In this document: positions 26,082 to 35,800 of the stretch, in pieces
Layout of the letters: each line of letters begins with the position of its first letter
Numbering within the stretch: position 1 is the first letter of the stretch
Source of the DNA: an uncultured Dehalococcoidia bacterium
GTDB taxonomy: Bacteria; Chloroflexota; Dehalococcoidia; Lucifugimonadales; UBA1123
DNA: 64,000 bases
NCBI GenBank assembly: GCA_951812505.1
Contig: CATOSI010000003.1
Span: forward strand, 558,001-622,000
Direction of reading: 5' to 3'
Position numbers and translations under genes: made by a program
The notes under the pieces: model-generated
What the model was told of the DNA's origin: nothing
Databases searched by the model: none
What the model saw: the letters and a program-made list of their open reading frames with translations, nothing else

Positions 26082-27029
26082 TCATGAGTATCGAATTCTC
26101 GGGTCTATCGCTGCATAGAGGAGGTCTATCACAAAGACCACAAGAACATAGGCGACGGTCAGTACCAACACCCCTCCGGTCATCAACGGAAAGTCGTTGT
26201 TTATGACTGCGGTGTAAACCATCTGCCCCAGCCCGGGCCAGGCAAACACGGTCTCGGTTACAACCGTCCCTCCTATAAAGCCTACTAAAATGAGCGCCGA
26301 GAACGTCAGAGGTGGTATCAGCGCGTTCTTGAAAGCGTGCTTCCACACCACCGCGTTCGCTCCCACGCCCTTAGCCCTGGCCAGCTTGACGAACTCGGAG
26401 TCCAACACCTCCAGCATCGAGGAACGCACGAGCCTCATAAGCCCGGCGGATGCGAGCCAGCCCAGGGTTATCGCGGGCATGATGAAGTACGTCAGACGGT
26501 CAAAGAATCCTGTGGCGTCGTGGCCGCGAGTGCCGGACGGCAACAGGTCAAGATTGACGGAGAATATGAGTATGAGCATTATGCCCAGCCAGAACGGCGG
26601 CAACGCCTGGCCGAATACCGCGAACGTCCTGCCTATGACGTCCCATATCGTCCCGCGTTTTACCGCGGACAACATACCAAGAGGGATGCCGGTCAGCAAG
26701 ACAAAAAGCGTAGCTGACAGACCAAGCTGAAGACTGGCCGGAGCGAACCCTACCACCATCTGCATCACGGGCTGTCCCGTCTTCAGAGAGTCTCCGAAAT
26801 CGCCCTGGAATATGCCTTTGCCAATCCATATAAAGTATTGAAAGATAAGAGGCTTATCTAGGTGGAGGTCCTTTCCCCACTGCTCCCATTGCTCAGGCGA
26901 AACATATCCTACGTTCAGCATTACGTTGCGAGGGTCGCCCTGAAGCCTTGACAGCGCGAACACGAACAGCGTGGCCGCGATAATAGCCATTACCAGAAAG
27001 GCCAGTCGTCTGATTATGAATGTCCTCAT
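26082..27029 (-). CDS. ABC transporter permease (DppB/OppB type)
   Basis: MRTFIIRRLAFLVMAIIAATLFVFALSRL; RSSMLEVLDSEFVKLARAKGVGANAVVWKHAFKNAL. Confidence 0.93.
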   Translation of the reverse strand: MRTFIIRRLAFLVMAIIAATLFVFALSRLQGDPRNVMLNVGYVSPEQWEQWGKDLHLDKPLIFQYFIWIGKGIFQGDFGDSLKTGQPVMQMVVGFAPASLQLGLSATLFVLLTGIPLGMLSAVKRGTIWDVIGRTFAVFGQALPPFWLGIMLILIFSVNLDLLPSGTRGHDATGFFDRLTYFIMPAITLGWLASAGLMRLVRSSMLEVLDSEFVKLARAKGVGANAVVWKHAFKNALIPPLTFSALILVGFIGGTVVTETVFAWPGLGQMVYTAVINNDFPLMTGGVLVLTVAYVLVVFVIDLLYAAIDPRIRYS

Positions 27030-27142
27030 CTGTCGCGCCCCAGCCCTTGTGTACTACGGATCAGGCTTGTCGCCGGAAATTCGATAGCTGCCCCAGCATC
27101 TTTGCGCTGGGGCAGCTATGTGCAGATCAGTGAATCGTCATC

Positions 27143-29389
27143 CTACTTCTTGGCGGGAATGACCGTCTCGAACGAGTTGGGCAGGTCCCAGGGGTTGAGG
27201 GTCCAGCTCTCGACCGTCTCCGGGTTGAACCCGATCAGCACGGGAACCTCCACTACGCCCGTGGAGAGCGTCAGGTCGTATGCCTCGTCGAGGATGCGCT
27301 CGCGGGAAGCGAGGTTCTCAGGAGAACCCTTTTCCTGCACGCGGGTCTCTTCACGGTTCGACCACCAGCGGTTGTCCTCGATGCTGGGATTCCAGCCACC
27401 GGCGGGAAGAGGCCACAGGCCGCCGCCCGGCAGCGTGCCGCCTTTCTCACCCAGGCGCTGCTGCTTGCTCGTCGGGCCCCAACGGGTCATCCACGGCACG
27501 TGCAGCTGGCGGCCCAACATCGTCGGGCGGCGCGAAGAGTACTGAGTGCTGTCTATCCAGGGCTCCAGGCCCAAGTACTCTTTCCACTGTCCGACGGTGG
27601 CTTCACAGACCTCGAGCGAGGTGCCGTTGCCCTGCGAGCAGAAGAACTCGAACTCGAATCCTTCCGGCACGCCGGACTCAGCCAGGTACTCTCTCGCCTT
27701 GTCGGGATCGAAAGCGTAGTTCCAGCGGTCCTGGTACTCGGGGTGAAGTTGGTGCAGCGTCATGCCCGGGAAGGCTCCGCCGTACACCGCACCGCCGTAT
27801 CCGCCTGTTACCGCCGACGCGATAAGCTCGCGGTCAATCGAGTGAGCCAGCGCCTTGCGGAAAGCCTTTGCCTTCAGCATCGAAGGTGTGTCGTAGGAGA
27901 ACCTGTCGGTATCGTTGAAGTCGAAACCCACCGAGTCCTCGGTGAACCGAGCTTCCATACCGTCGAACTCCACAAGCTCGAAGTTCGCTACTTCACAGCC
28001 CGCGCCCGGAGTGTCCTGTATCGCAGGGTCAGACCTGTCTATGCCAACGCACTCGGTACGGGGGTCTCCGATCCAAGGATACTTGTCTGTGGGAATGAAT
28101 CCCTGGCGCAGAACCGGCTTGCCGGAAAGGTCGTCGTCTCCTATCTTCGATCCCGGCGGATAGGCGAATGCCCAGTTGTTGCCGGCGAAGTAGTAGAAGT
28201 TACCGTTGATGGTATCAAGCCCTTCGTGGAACTGGAAACCTTCAGATTCCAGCTTGCCCACGTCCTGAATGGATGCCATGGCTATGTCTGCCGCTCCGGT
28301 CTGGAGCATCGCGGAACGCTGCTGAGCTTCGTTGGCTTGTACGAATACCAGGTTCTCGTAGGCGGCGTTGGCGCGCCAGTGGTCAACTCTGGCTTCAGCC
28401 TCGATACGCTCGGCAGGCAGCCATTCATGGACTACGAACGGGCCGGAACCGTGCGGCACGCCGAACGTGTCGCCAAGCTCGTCGAAGAGTTGCCTGGACT
28501 GGATCCAGACTGCGTCCTGGCACATCGAAGAAGCGTCCTGGAGACCGTCGGAGCGGAACGCCCTGTTCTCGGCCACTGCCACGTATTCGCTCTCCGCGAC
28601 CCACGGCTTGTAATACTCATAGGCCTGCGAGGAGTTGGAGTGTGCCGAGCTTGTGTCCTCGGAACCGGCGTCGTTGAACGACCACGCCACGTCTTCGGCG
28701 GTCAGAGGCCCAACCTTGACGAGTTCGCCGTCAACCGAGCGGTAGAAGTCAATGCCCTCTCGGATGAATACCCTCATGATGCCCTGGTTGTCTATATCGG
28801 ACAGATCGGCATCGTCGAGGCTCTCACCCTGATCGTTCCTTAGCGTCTTTCCGTCCAGCTTGACTGTTCCACCCGACTTGGAGGGCAGTTCCCATTCCCA
28901 GCCTGTGGCGACGAAAGGCGCATGGCAGGCTTCGGAAGTAGAGGTGATCGGGTTGCCCAAGTCGTCGAACGTCGGCTCCCATCCCAGAACGGGTTCCTGG
29001 AAGCCGAAGAAGCCGTGGAACATCACGTCCGGCCAGGTTCCCTTCACGTTGCGGAACTGGGGCGTGCCTACGTTATCGAGAACGACGGTTATCGTCACGC
29101 TCTCCATCATCTCCGGCTGCATAGCCGCTGTCGGCGCGGGCGCGGGCTGGGCCGCCGCTGTCGGGGCCGCCATAGCGGGCGCCGCTGCGGTCGGAGCCGC
29201 GGGCGCGGGCGCTGCAGGTGCCGGCGCTGCAGGGGCGGGCTGAGACGGCGCAGCCGGTTCCGGCTCCGCATCCGAACTACAGGCCAATGCGAACGCCGCT
29301 ACCAACGACACCGCCAGGGCCATGACGAAGGCCAATCGCCAATTCGGTTGAACACGCATAAATTCCATGTTTTCTCCCCCTCTGTTCAC
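27143..29389 (-). CDS. ABC transporter substrate-binding lipoprotein (SBP_bac_5 type) with Ala/Pro-rich linker
   Basis: Lipobox FALACSSD; long APAAPAPAAP linker; LTAEDVAWSFNDA, KAFRKALAHSIDRELIASAVTGGYG. Confidence 0.9.
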   Translation of the reverse strand: MNRGGENMEFMRVQPNWRLAFVMALAVSLVAAFALACSSDAEPEPAAPSQPAPAAPAPAAPAPAAPTAAAPAMAAPTAAAQPAPAPTAAMQPEMMESVTITVVLDNVGTPQFRNVKGTWPDVMFHGFFGFQEPVLGWEPTFDDLGNPITSTSEACHAPFVATGWEWELPSKSGGTVKLDGKTLRNDQGESLDDADLSDIDNQGIMRVFIREGIDFYRSVDGELVKVGPLTAEDVAWSFNDAGSEDTSSAHSNSSQAYEYYKPWVAESEYVAVAENRAFRSDGLQDASSMCQDAVWIQSRQLFDELGDTFGVPHGSGPFVVHEWLPAERIEAEARVDHWRANAAYENLVFVQANEAQQRSAMLQTGAADIAMASIQDVGKLESEGFQFHEGLDTINGNFYYFAGNNWAFAYPPGSKIGDDDLSGKPVLRQGFIPTDKYPWIGDPRTECVGIDRSDPAIQDTPGAGCEVANFELVEFDGMEARFTEDSVGFDFNDTDRFSYDTPSMLKAKAFRKALAHSIDRELIASAVTGGYGGAVYGGAFPGMTLHQLHPEYQDRWNYAFDPDKAREYLAESGVPEGFEFEFFCSQGNGTSLEVCEATVGQWKEYLGLEPWIDSTQYSSRRPTMLGRQLHVPWMTRWGPTSKQQRLGEKGGTLPGGGLWPLPAGGWNPSIEDNRWWSNREETRVQEKGSPENLASRERILDEAYDLTLSTGVVEVPVLIGFNPETVESWTLNPWDLPNSFETVIPAKK

Positions 29390-29652
29390 TCACATGTGAC
29401 AATGGTCACTTGAAGCTAATCATACGTGCTGCATTCAGCAATTCATCACTGGATGAAAACATATATCTGTTACCAATGTCAAATCTGCTAACCTGCCCGG
29501 AACGGAGTCCGCTACTCGATTCGGTCTGTTATACTTGGTTTCGCAAAAAACCAGTCATGGGTACGCGAACTTCCGACGGAGCGCAAGTATCTCCAATAAG
29601 GGTGAAGGTTCAGCCTTCCTTGCCCCCGTAGATTCGTTGCAAGGGATGAAGT

Positions 29653-30333
29653 ATGTCTTTGGAAAGGGTGCCCGCCCCAGGGGCGCATGAAGAGCATGAA
29701 CTCGCCGCGCTTCTGCGCAGGCAGGGCGTGGTTTCAGTTTTTCTGACCTCCGACTCGGAGCCTATCCTTCCAGGCGACAGCTTGGAAACGCCCCCGGAAC
29801 TCGCTCTCATAGACACCGCCTACATGACTTCCGGGGAGGTACAGCAGTACGTGCTGGCCTGCGTCGAGGCAGGTGTGCCCGCGATTGCCCTGGTGCCCCG
29901 CACACGAGTCCCGGGACTCGAACCCTCGCTTCCGCTGGCCGACTTCATCACAAGCCCGCCCGACCCGGACGAACTCGTCGTTCGCGCTCTCAGGGTCCTG
30001 GAATCCGACAGTAGTCACGAGGAAGACGACAGCCACATCATCCGCGCCGGCGATATTCAGATAGACACCTCCAGCTACGAGGTGACAATGCGCGGCAGGC
30101 GGATAGGGCTCACTTTCAAGGAATACGAACTACTCAAGCTGCTGGCCGAAAATCCCGGTCGTGTATTCTCCAGGTACGCGCTGCTCAATCAGATATGGGG
30201 CTACGAGTACTTCGGAGGCACCAGGACGGTTGACGTACATATACGCCGTCTCAGAAGCAAGATAGAAAACGCCGAGCACAACTTTATCGAAACAATATGG
30301 AACGTCGGATACAGGTTCAGAGAAGACAGATAG
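29653..30333 (+). CDS. OmpR-type winged-helix response regulator with degenerate receiver
   Basis: C-term VTMRGRRIGLTFKEYELLKLLAENPGRVFSRYALLNQIWGYEYFGGTRTVDVHIRRLRSKIE; receiver lacks the conserved Lys. Confidence 0.88.
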   Translation: MSLERVPAPGAHEEHELAALLRRQGVVSVFLTSDSEPILPGDSLETPPELALIDTAYMTSGEVQQYVLACVEAGVPAIALVPRTRVPGLEPSLPLADFITSPPDPDELVVRALRVLESDSSHEEDDSHIIRAGDIQIDTSSYEVTMRGRRIGLTFKEYELLKLLAENPGRVFSRYALLNQIWGYEYFGGTRTVDVHIRRLRSKIENAEHNFIETIWNVGYRFREDR

Positions 30334-30396
30334 CGCGTAGGGACGTTCCTTGTGAGCGCCCCTCCAGTACATACAAAGGACACAGGGAGGTCGGTC

Positions 30397-31302
30397 ATGG
30401 CACAAGAGAGAGTCGCTTACGTCAACGGAAAAATAGTACCCGAAAGCCAGGCTGTCGTCTCCATCCGCGACAGGGGATTCCTACAGGGCGACGCCGTATT
30501 CGACACGACGCGCACCTTCGGTCACAGGATTTTCAGGCTCGACGAACACCTTGACCGCTTCTTCCTCTCGCTCAAGTACATGCGCATAGACCCCGGCCTC
30601 TCCAAGCAGGAATTCGCCCGCCTCACGATGGAGGTTCTCGAAGCAAACCTTCCCCTGATTAATGACGACGACGACTACTGGGTCAGCCAGCGAGTTTCGA
30701 GAGGCGTAATGGTTGACGGCGAGTACAAGCCGACGGTCGTCATCGAGTGCGCGCCGCTTCCATTCGACGTTCGCGCCAAGTACTACCGCGACGGTCTGCC
30801 CGTTGTGGTCCCCTCGGTTCGCAGGACTCCGCCCGAAGCGCAGAGCCCGCGCGCCAAAGTGCATAACTACGTGAACCTGGTGCAGGCCGAGCTCGAGGCC
30901 AAGGCGCACAACCCCGACGCCTGGCCCATCCTGCTCGATACCAACGGCAACCTCGCTGAGGGTCCCGGAAGCAACATCTTCGTTGTCAGGAACGGCGAAC
31001 TGCTCACCCCCAAAGAACAGTACGTGCTTTCCGGCATAAGCCGCCGCGTCACCATCGAGATTGCGCAGGAACTCGGCATCGCCGTCCACGAAGCCGACAT
31101 TGACCTCTACGATGCCTACACGGCGGACGAGGCTTTCGTCACATCCACCAGCTTCTGCATCTGCCCCGTGTCTTCGGTCAACGGCTCCGACATTGGCGAC
31201 GGCTCTGTCCCTGGCCCCGTAACCGAGCGTCTGACAAAGGCGTACAGCGGCATGGTCGGAATAGACGTCGAAGCCCAGTATCTCGCCCGCCTCGAGAGAT
31301 AG
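30397..31302 (+). CDS. Class IV aminotransferase (branched-chain aminotransferase/4-amino-4-deoxychorismate lyase-like)
   Basis: AYVNGKIVPESQAVVSIRDRGFLQGDAVFDTTRTF; LAEGPGSNIFVVRNGELLTP; ATG 30397 (ORF track 30352). Confidence 0.9.
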   Translation: MAQERVAYVNGKIVPESQAVVSIRDRGFLQGDAVFDTTRTFGHRIFRLDEHLDRFFLSLKYMRIDPGLSKQEFARLTMEVLEANLPLINDDDDYWVSQRVSRGVMVDGEYKPTVVIECAPLPFDVRAKYYRDGLPVVVPSVRRTPPEAQSPRAKVHNYVNLVQAELEAKAHNPDAWPILLDTNGNLAEGPGSNIFVVRNGELLTPKEQYVLSGISRRVTIEIAQELGIAVHEADIDLYDAYTADEAFVTSTSFCICPVSSVNGSDIGDGSVPGPVTERLTKAYSGMVGIDVEAQYLARLER

Positions 31303-31333
31303 ACATGTCTGCGAGAGCCGTAGCGGTTTTCCA

Positions 31334-32236
31334 ATGAACTATTCCGAAATAACCGTCAAAGTGCCAGCGACTTCGGCAAATATGGGCCCCGGCTTCGATT
31401 GCCTCGGAATCGCGTTGGATATCTGGAATAGTGTGACCTTTGAGGTCGGCGAACCTGGATTCCAGATTTGCGGCCACGGCGAGAACGAACTCCCACGCGA
31501 CGAGTCGAATCTCGTCTGGTCCAGTATTGCCAGGATATTCCATGAAGTGGGCCGCGGGATGCCCGACATGTCGTTGACCTGCTACAACGGAATACCCACC
31601 ACTCGCGGGCTCGGCTCCAGTTCCGCCGCTCTGGTGGCCGGACTTGTAGCTGGAAACGAATTCTGCGGCAATCCATTCGACAAATCTGACCTGCTCCAGA
31701 TGGCCGCCGACGTTGAGGGACACCCCGACAACGTTGCCCCCGCTCTGTTCGGCGGTATGCAGATAGCTGTAGCTCATGGAGACGGTGTCGTCAATGCATC
31801 AGTCCCGATACCGGAGAACTTATCCGCGGTCCTGTATGTACCCGATTCTCCCATGCCCACCGATGAGGCGCGAGACCTTCTGGGAAGTGAAGTCCCCAGG
31901 ACGGATGCCGTATTCAACATAGGAAGAGCCGCGCTTCTGGTGCGCGCCATGGCCTCCGGCGACCTCCGTCACCTCGACATAGCCACAGAAGACCGCCTTC
32001 ACCAGCCTGCGCGCCAGACCATCTTCTTCCCGATGAACAACATCATCAGGGCTGCGATGGGCGCGGGCTCTCTGGGTGCGTTCCTGTCGGGAGCGGGTTC
32101 CACCGTTCTCGCTCTGGCCACCGAAAAGGAGTTCACAATCGGCTACGAGATGGCGGACGCCGCCGTGAAGTCCGGTCTGAGCGGAGAGGTGGTCATAACT
32201 AAGCCAACCACCCTCGGCGCGCATATACAAACATGA
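31334..32236 (+). CDS. thrB: Homoserine kinase
   Basis: VKVPATSANMGPGFDCLGIALDIWN; TTRGLGSSSAALVAGLVAGN; GHPDNVAPALFGG (GHMP kinase). Confidence 0.93.
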   Translation: MNYSEITVKVPATSANMGPGFDCLGIALDIWNSVTFEVGEPGFQICGHGENELPRDESNLVWSSIARIFHEVGRGMPDMSLTCYNGIPTTRGLGSSSAALVAGLVAGNEFCGNPFDKSDLLQMAADVEGHPDNVAPALFGGMQIAVAHGDGVVNASVPIPENLSAVLYVPDSPMPTDEARDLLGSEVPRTDAVFNIGRAALLVRAMASGDLRHLDIATEDRLHQPARQTIFFPMNNIIRAAMGAGSLGAFLSGAGSTVLALATEKEFTIGYEMADAAVKSGLSGEVVITKPTTLGAHIQT

Positions 32237-32308
32237 CCGTCTCAAAATAAGATGTGCTGAAAATATAGCACCACCACCCATTCAAGAATCCGAATCGGGA
32301 GGCTGAAC

Positions 32309-32857
32309 ATGGTAGCGCAGCAGCCAAAGACCAAGCTCACATACGAAGACTACAAGAACACGCCCGAAGACGAGCGGTACGAACTCATTGACGGAGAACT
32401 CATAATGGCCGCCGCGCCCAAAGAAGTACACCAGCGAGTTGACATGAGGTTGGGGGCGAAATTTTTCATTCATGTAGAGACCAATGACCTCGGCGCGGTG
32501 TACTCAGCCCCGTTCGACGTCTATCTGACCGAAAACAACGTGGTTCAGCCCGACCTGCTGTTCATCTCCAAAGAGCGGCTGGACATCATCACCGAGGCCA
32601 ACGTACAGGGCGCGCCCGACCTCGTGGTCGAAATACTCTCCCCGTCCACCGCCAGCGCGGACTGGACCGTAAAGCGCGAACTTTATGCAAAGCACGGCGT
32701 CAAAGAGTTCTGGATAGTAGCCCCCGACGCTCGACTCGTTTGGCTTATGCTGCTGAGGGGAGACGACTACGAGGTCGTCGGGATACATGGCGACGGACAG
32801 ACGGTAACCTCGACCGTCATCGAAGGACTCAGCGTGAATCTGAACGACATATTCTAG
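32309..32857 (+). CDS. Uma2 family (DUF820) putative endonuclease
   Basis: YEDYKNTPEDERYELIDGELIM; VQPDLLFISKER; GAPDLVVEILSPSTASADWTVKRELYAKHGVKEFWIV. Confidence 0.93.
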   Translation: MVAQQPKTKLTYEDYKNTPEDERYELIDGELIMAAAPKEVHQRVDMRLGAKFFIHVETNDLGAVYSAPFDVYLTENNVVQPDLLFISKERLDIITEANVQGAPDLVVEILSPSTASADWTVKRELYAKHGVKEFWIVAPDARLVWLMLLRGDDYEVVGIHGDGQTVTSTVIEGLSVNLNDIF

Positions 32858-32959
32858 TCCCAGACGCCCGCCGCATTTGACATTCGACTCCCCATCGCGC
32901 TAAACCATCATTGCGGAAGTCCTCGACCTCCGACTCCAGCAGCGGACCAAACGATAGAA

Positions 32960-34192
32960 ATGGACCTGATAGTACAGAAATACGGCGGAAGTTCTCTCGC
33001 CGATGCTCAAAAGATAAAGAATGTAGCCGGACGCATCGCCCGGGCGAAAGACGCCGGAAACCGGGTCGTCGCGGTGGTCAGCGCGATGGGTGATTCTACA
33101 GACGAACTCATCGAACTCGCCTCGCAGGTATCAGCCAGTCCCGACCGCCGCGAGTTGGACGTTCTACTCTCCACCGGCGAACTGCGCTCCTGCGCTCTTG
33201 TGGCAATGACGTTGATGTCCCTGGGGCACAAGGCGATCAGCTTAAGCGGCGCCCAGGCCGGAATACGCACCGACGCCCAGTTCGGAATGGCCAAGATTGC
33301 CGGACTCGATCCTCAGCGAATTACCGACGAACTCGATAAGGACAAGATAGTTGTGGTCGCCGGGTTCCAGGGGATAACACCAGGCATGGACACCACGACG
33401 CTCGGACGCGGTGCGTCCGACCTTACCGCGATTGCCCTCGCCGCCGGACTCGACGCCAGTCGCTGCGAAGTATTTACCGACGTCGAGGGCATCTACACCG
33501 CCGACCCCCGCTTGGTGCCCAGCGCGATTAAGCTGGACGAGATAAGTTTTGAAGAGATGCTGGAACTTGCCAGCTATGGAGCAAAGATGAACCCGCGCTC
33601 GATTGAGCTTGGCATGGTGTACGACACCCCGATACTGGTTGCCTCCAGCTTTTCCGATGTGCCGGGTACTCTGATTCACGGTGATCCTGATATGAATAGA
33701 AATGTGGGCGAAATTAGAAACCGAGTGTCGGGCATAGCTACCGACATCAACGTAGCCAAGGTTACCGTACAGGGCGTAACCGACAGGCCGGGCATAGCGG
33801 CCGGCCTGTTCGAACCGCTCGCCGCCGATGGCATTAGCGTTGACGTCATAGTTCAGAACGCGAGCGCGGGCGGAAAGACCGACCTCACCTTTACCGTCAA
33901 GCGCGACGCTCTTGCCAGGGCCGAGGGCGTTGTGCGACGGGTGGCCGAGAGCATGGACAGCGACGACGTCGTAACTTCTCTCGGACTTGCCAAGGTGAGC
34001 ATCGTGGGCACCGGAATGCAGGATGCCCCGGGCTACGCTGGCACTATGTTCCGCGCGCTGGCCGACGCTGGCATAAACATCGAGATGATTACCACCTCGG
34101 AAATTCGCATTACATGTATAGTTTCCGAAGATCAGGTCGGAGCGGCGGCCCGGGCCCTTCACACCGCCTTCGACCTCGACTCGCCCCGGTAG
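32960..34192 (+). CDS. lysC: Aspartate kinase
   Basis: MDLIVQKYGGSSLADAQKIKNVAGRIARA; GFQGITPGMDTTTLGRGASDLTA; C-terminal ACT domains. Confidence 0.95.
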   Translation: MDLIVQKYGGSSLADAQKIKNVAGRIARAKDAGNRVVAVVSAMGDSTDELIELASQVSASPDRRELDVLLSTGELRSCALVAMTLMSLGHKAISLSGAQAGIRTDAQFGMAKIAGLDPQRITDELDKDKIVVVAGFQGITPGMDTTTLGRGASDLTAIALAAGLDASRCEVFTDVEGIYTADPRLVPSAIKLDEISFEEMLELASYGAKMNPRSIELGMVYDTPILVASSFSDVPGTLIHGDPDMNRNVGEIRNRVSGIATDINVAKVTVQGVTDRPGIAAGLFEPLAADGISVDVIVQNASAGGKTDLTFTVKRDALARAEGVVRRVAESMDSDDVVTSLGLAKVSIVGTGMQDAPGYAGTMFRALADAGINIEMITTSEIRITCIVSEDQVGAAARALHTAFDLDSPR

Positions 34193-34297
34193 TTCAGATT
34201 GGTAGAAGAAGTAAGTCAGGGCTGCGATCCTGGCTGGGCTGCAATCACCTTGTGAGAATAAGGGTGAAGGCTCCTCAGCCTTCCCTGGAATCATGCT

Positions 34298-35029
34298 GTG
34301 GATACGTCCGAAAGACCGCACATATCCGTTATCATCCCCGCTTTCAACGAGGCTGGGCGGATCGTCTCAACCCTTAACAGAGTAGTAGCCTATCTGCGAA
34401 CCCAGACCTACACCTGGGAGATTCTGGTAGTAGATGACGGAAGCGAAGACGACACCGCGTCGCTCGTGAGCGACGCGGCGCAGAACTTGAACGGCGTCCG
34501 ACTGCTTCGAAGGGACCATTACGGCAAAGGCTGGACGGTAAGGGCCGGAATGCTGGAAGCTCGCGGCAGGTACAGGTTCATGTGTGACGCCGATCTGGCC
34601 ATGCCCATCGAGTGGCTGGAGACATTTCTGGAGAAGATGGACTCCGGTATAGACATCGTAATAGGGTCGCGTGAGATAGTCGGCGCGAGACGTTACGACG
34701 AACCCATCTACCGCCACTTCAGGGGCAGAATCTTCAACTGGGTGGTCCGCGCCGTCGCGGTCAGGGGATTCCAGGACACGCAGTGCGGATTCAAATGCTT
34801 TCGTGAAGACGCCGCCGACCGGCTGTTCGTCCGACAGCGCACCAGGGGAATGGGTTTCGATGTCGAGATCCTCTACCTCGCGGCTAAGGCGGGATACTCG
34901 GTCCTGGAAATGCCGGTCGAATGGCATCACCAGCCCGGAAGCAAGGTGCGTCCGGGCATTGACTCCATTGATATGTTCAAAGACACCCTTCTGATAAGAC
35001 TGAGAGACCTGCTCGGCAGGTATCGCTGA
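34298..35029 (+). CDS. Family 2 glycosyltransferase (dolichyl-phosphate glucosyltransferase-like)
   Basis: ISVIIPAFNEAGRIVSTLNRV...ILVVDDGSEDDT...FMCDADLAMP; GTG start. Confidence 0.9.
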   Translation: MDTSERPHISVIIPAFNEAGRIVSTLNRVVAYLRTQTYTWEILVVDDGSEDDTASLVSDAAQNLNGVRLLRRDHYGKGWTVRAGMLEARGRYRFMCDADLAMPIEWLETFLEKMDSGIDIVIGSREIVGARRYDEPIYRHFRGRIFNWVVRAVAVRGFQDTQCGFKCFREDAADRLFVRQRTRGMGFDVEILYLAAKAGYSVLEMPVEWHHQPGSKVRPGIDSIDMFKDTLLIRLRDLLGRYR

Positions 35030-35080
35030 AAGTTCGAGTCCGATTCTCTATATTGACAGATTCAGTCCTGGTGAATGTGA

Positions 35081-35800
35081 ATGACTACTGGAAGAGTCGC
35101 CGTAGTAGTGCCAACTTACAACGAAGCCGCAAACATGCCCGAGCTCGTCAGCCGCCTGTTCTCGCTCGGAATCGCGGGACTTCGCCTCTACGTCGTGGAC
35201 GACAACTCGCCTGACGGCACCGCGCAGGTGGCGCGCCGCCTATCCGACGAACACGACGGCAGAATAGAGGTCATATCCAGGCAAGCCAAGCTCGGCCTCG
35301 GCACCGCATACGTGGCCGGGTTCTCCAGGGCATTGAACGACGGTTGCGAGTTCGTCGTACAGATGGATGCCGACCTCTCGCACGTCCCAGACCACCTGCC
35401 TCCGATGCTGCGCAAGTTGGAAAACGCCGACGTCGTCGTTGGATCGCGTTACACCGAAAACGGCGGTTCCGATCCCAGCTGGGGACTCAAGCGACGGCTC
35501 CTTAGCGCTTTTGGCAATCACGTTATCCGGTTCGTCACCGGTCTGAAAGTCAGGGACGTGACCTCCGGGTTCAAGGCATACACCGCTGCCGCCCTGAGTT
35601 CTCTCGATATGAATTCATTTCGCTGTAAGGGTTTCGGATTCCAGTCCGAAGTCGCCTATCAATGCCAGGCCAGGGGCTACGTCGTGCTCGAACATCCCAT
35701 AATCTTCATAGACAGAACCAAGGGTAAGTCAAAGATGTCCATCTATATCATTGTAGAAGCCATCTGGAGATTGACCCTTTTGAGGTTGAGGAGGCAGTAA
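35081..35800 (+). CDS. Polyprenol-phosphate mannosyltransferase (GT2)
   Basis: VAVVVPTYNEAANMPELVSRLF...YVVDDNSPDGTAQVARRL...VQMDADLSHVPDHLPPML. Confidence 0.92.
   Translation: MTTGRVAVVVPTYNEAANMPELVSRLFSLGIAGLRLYVVDDNSPDGTAQVARRLSDEHDGRIEVISRQAKLGLGTAYVAGFSRALNDGCEFVVQMDADLSHVPDHLPPMLRKLENADVVVGSRYTENGGSDPSWGLKRRLLSAFGNHVIRFVTGLKVRDVTSGFKAYTAAALSSLDMNSFRCKGFGFQSEVAYQCQARGYVVLEHPIIFIDRTKGKSKMSIYIIVEAIWRLTLLRLRRQ

Noticed and set aside
27500-28843. 447-aa plus-strand ORF
   Set aside because: Antisense to the substrate-binding protein gene, whose translation is clearly genuine.
29120-29260. GC-rich repetitive tract (GCNGGCGC-type) as a DNA regulatory repeat
   Set aside because: It encodes the Ala/Pro-rich linker after the lipobox of the substrate-binding protein; ordinary low-complexity coding sequence.
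33242-34321. 359-aa minus-strand ORF
   Set aside because: Antisense shadow of lysC.
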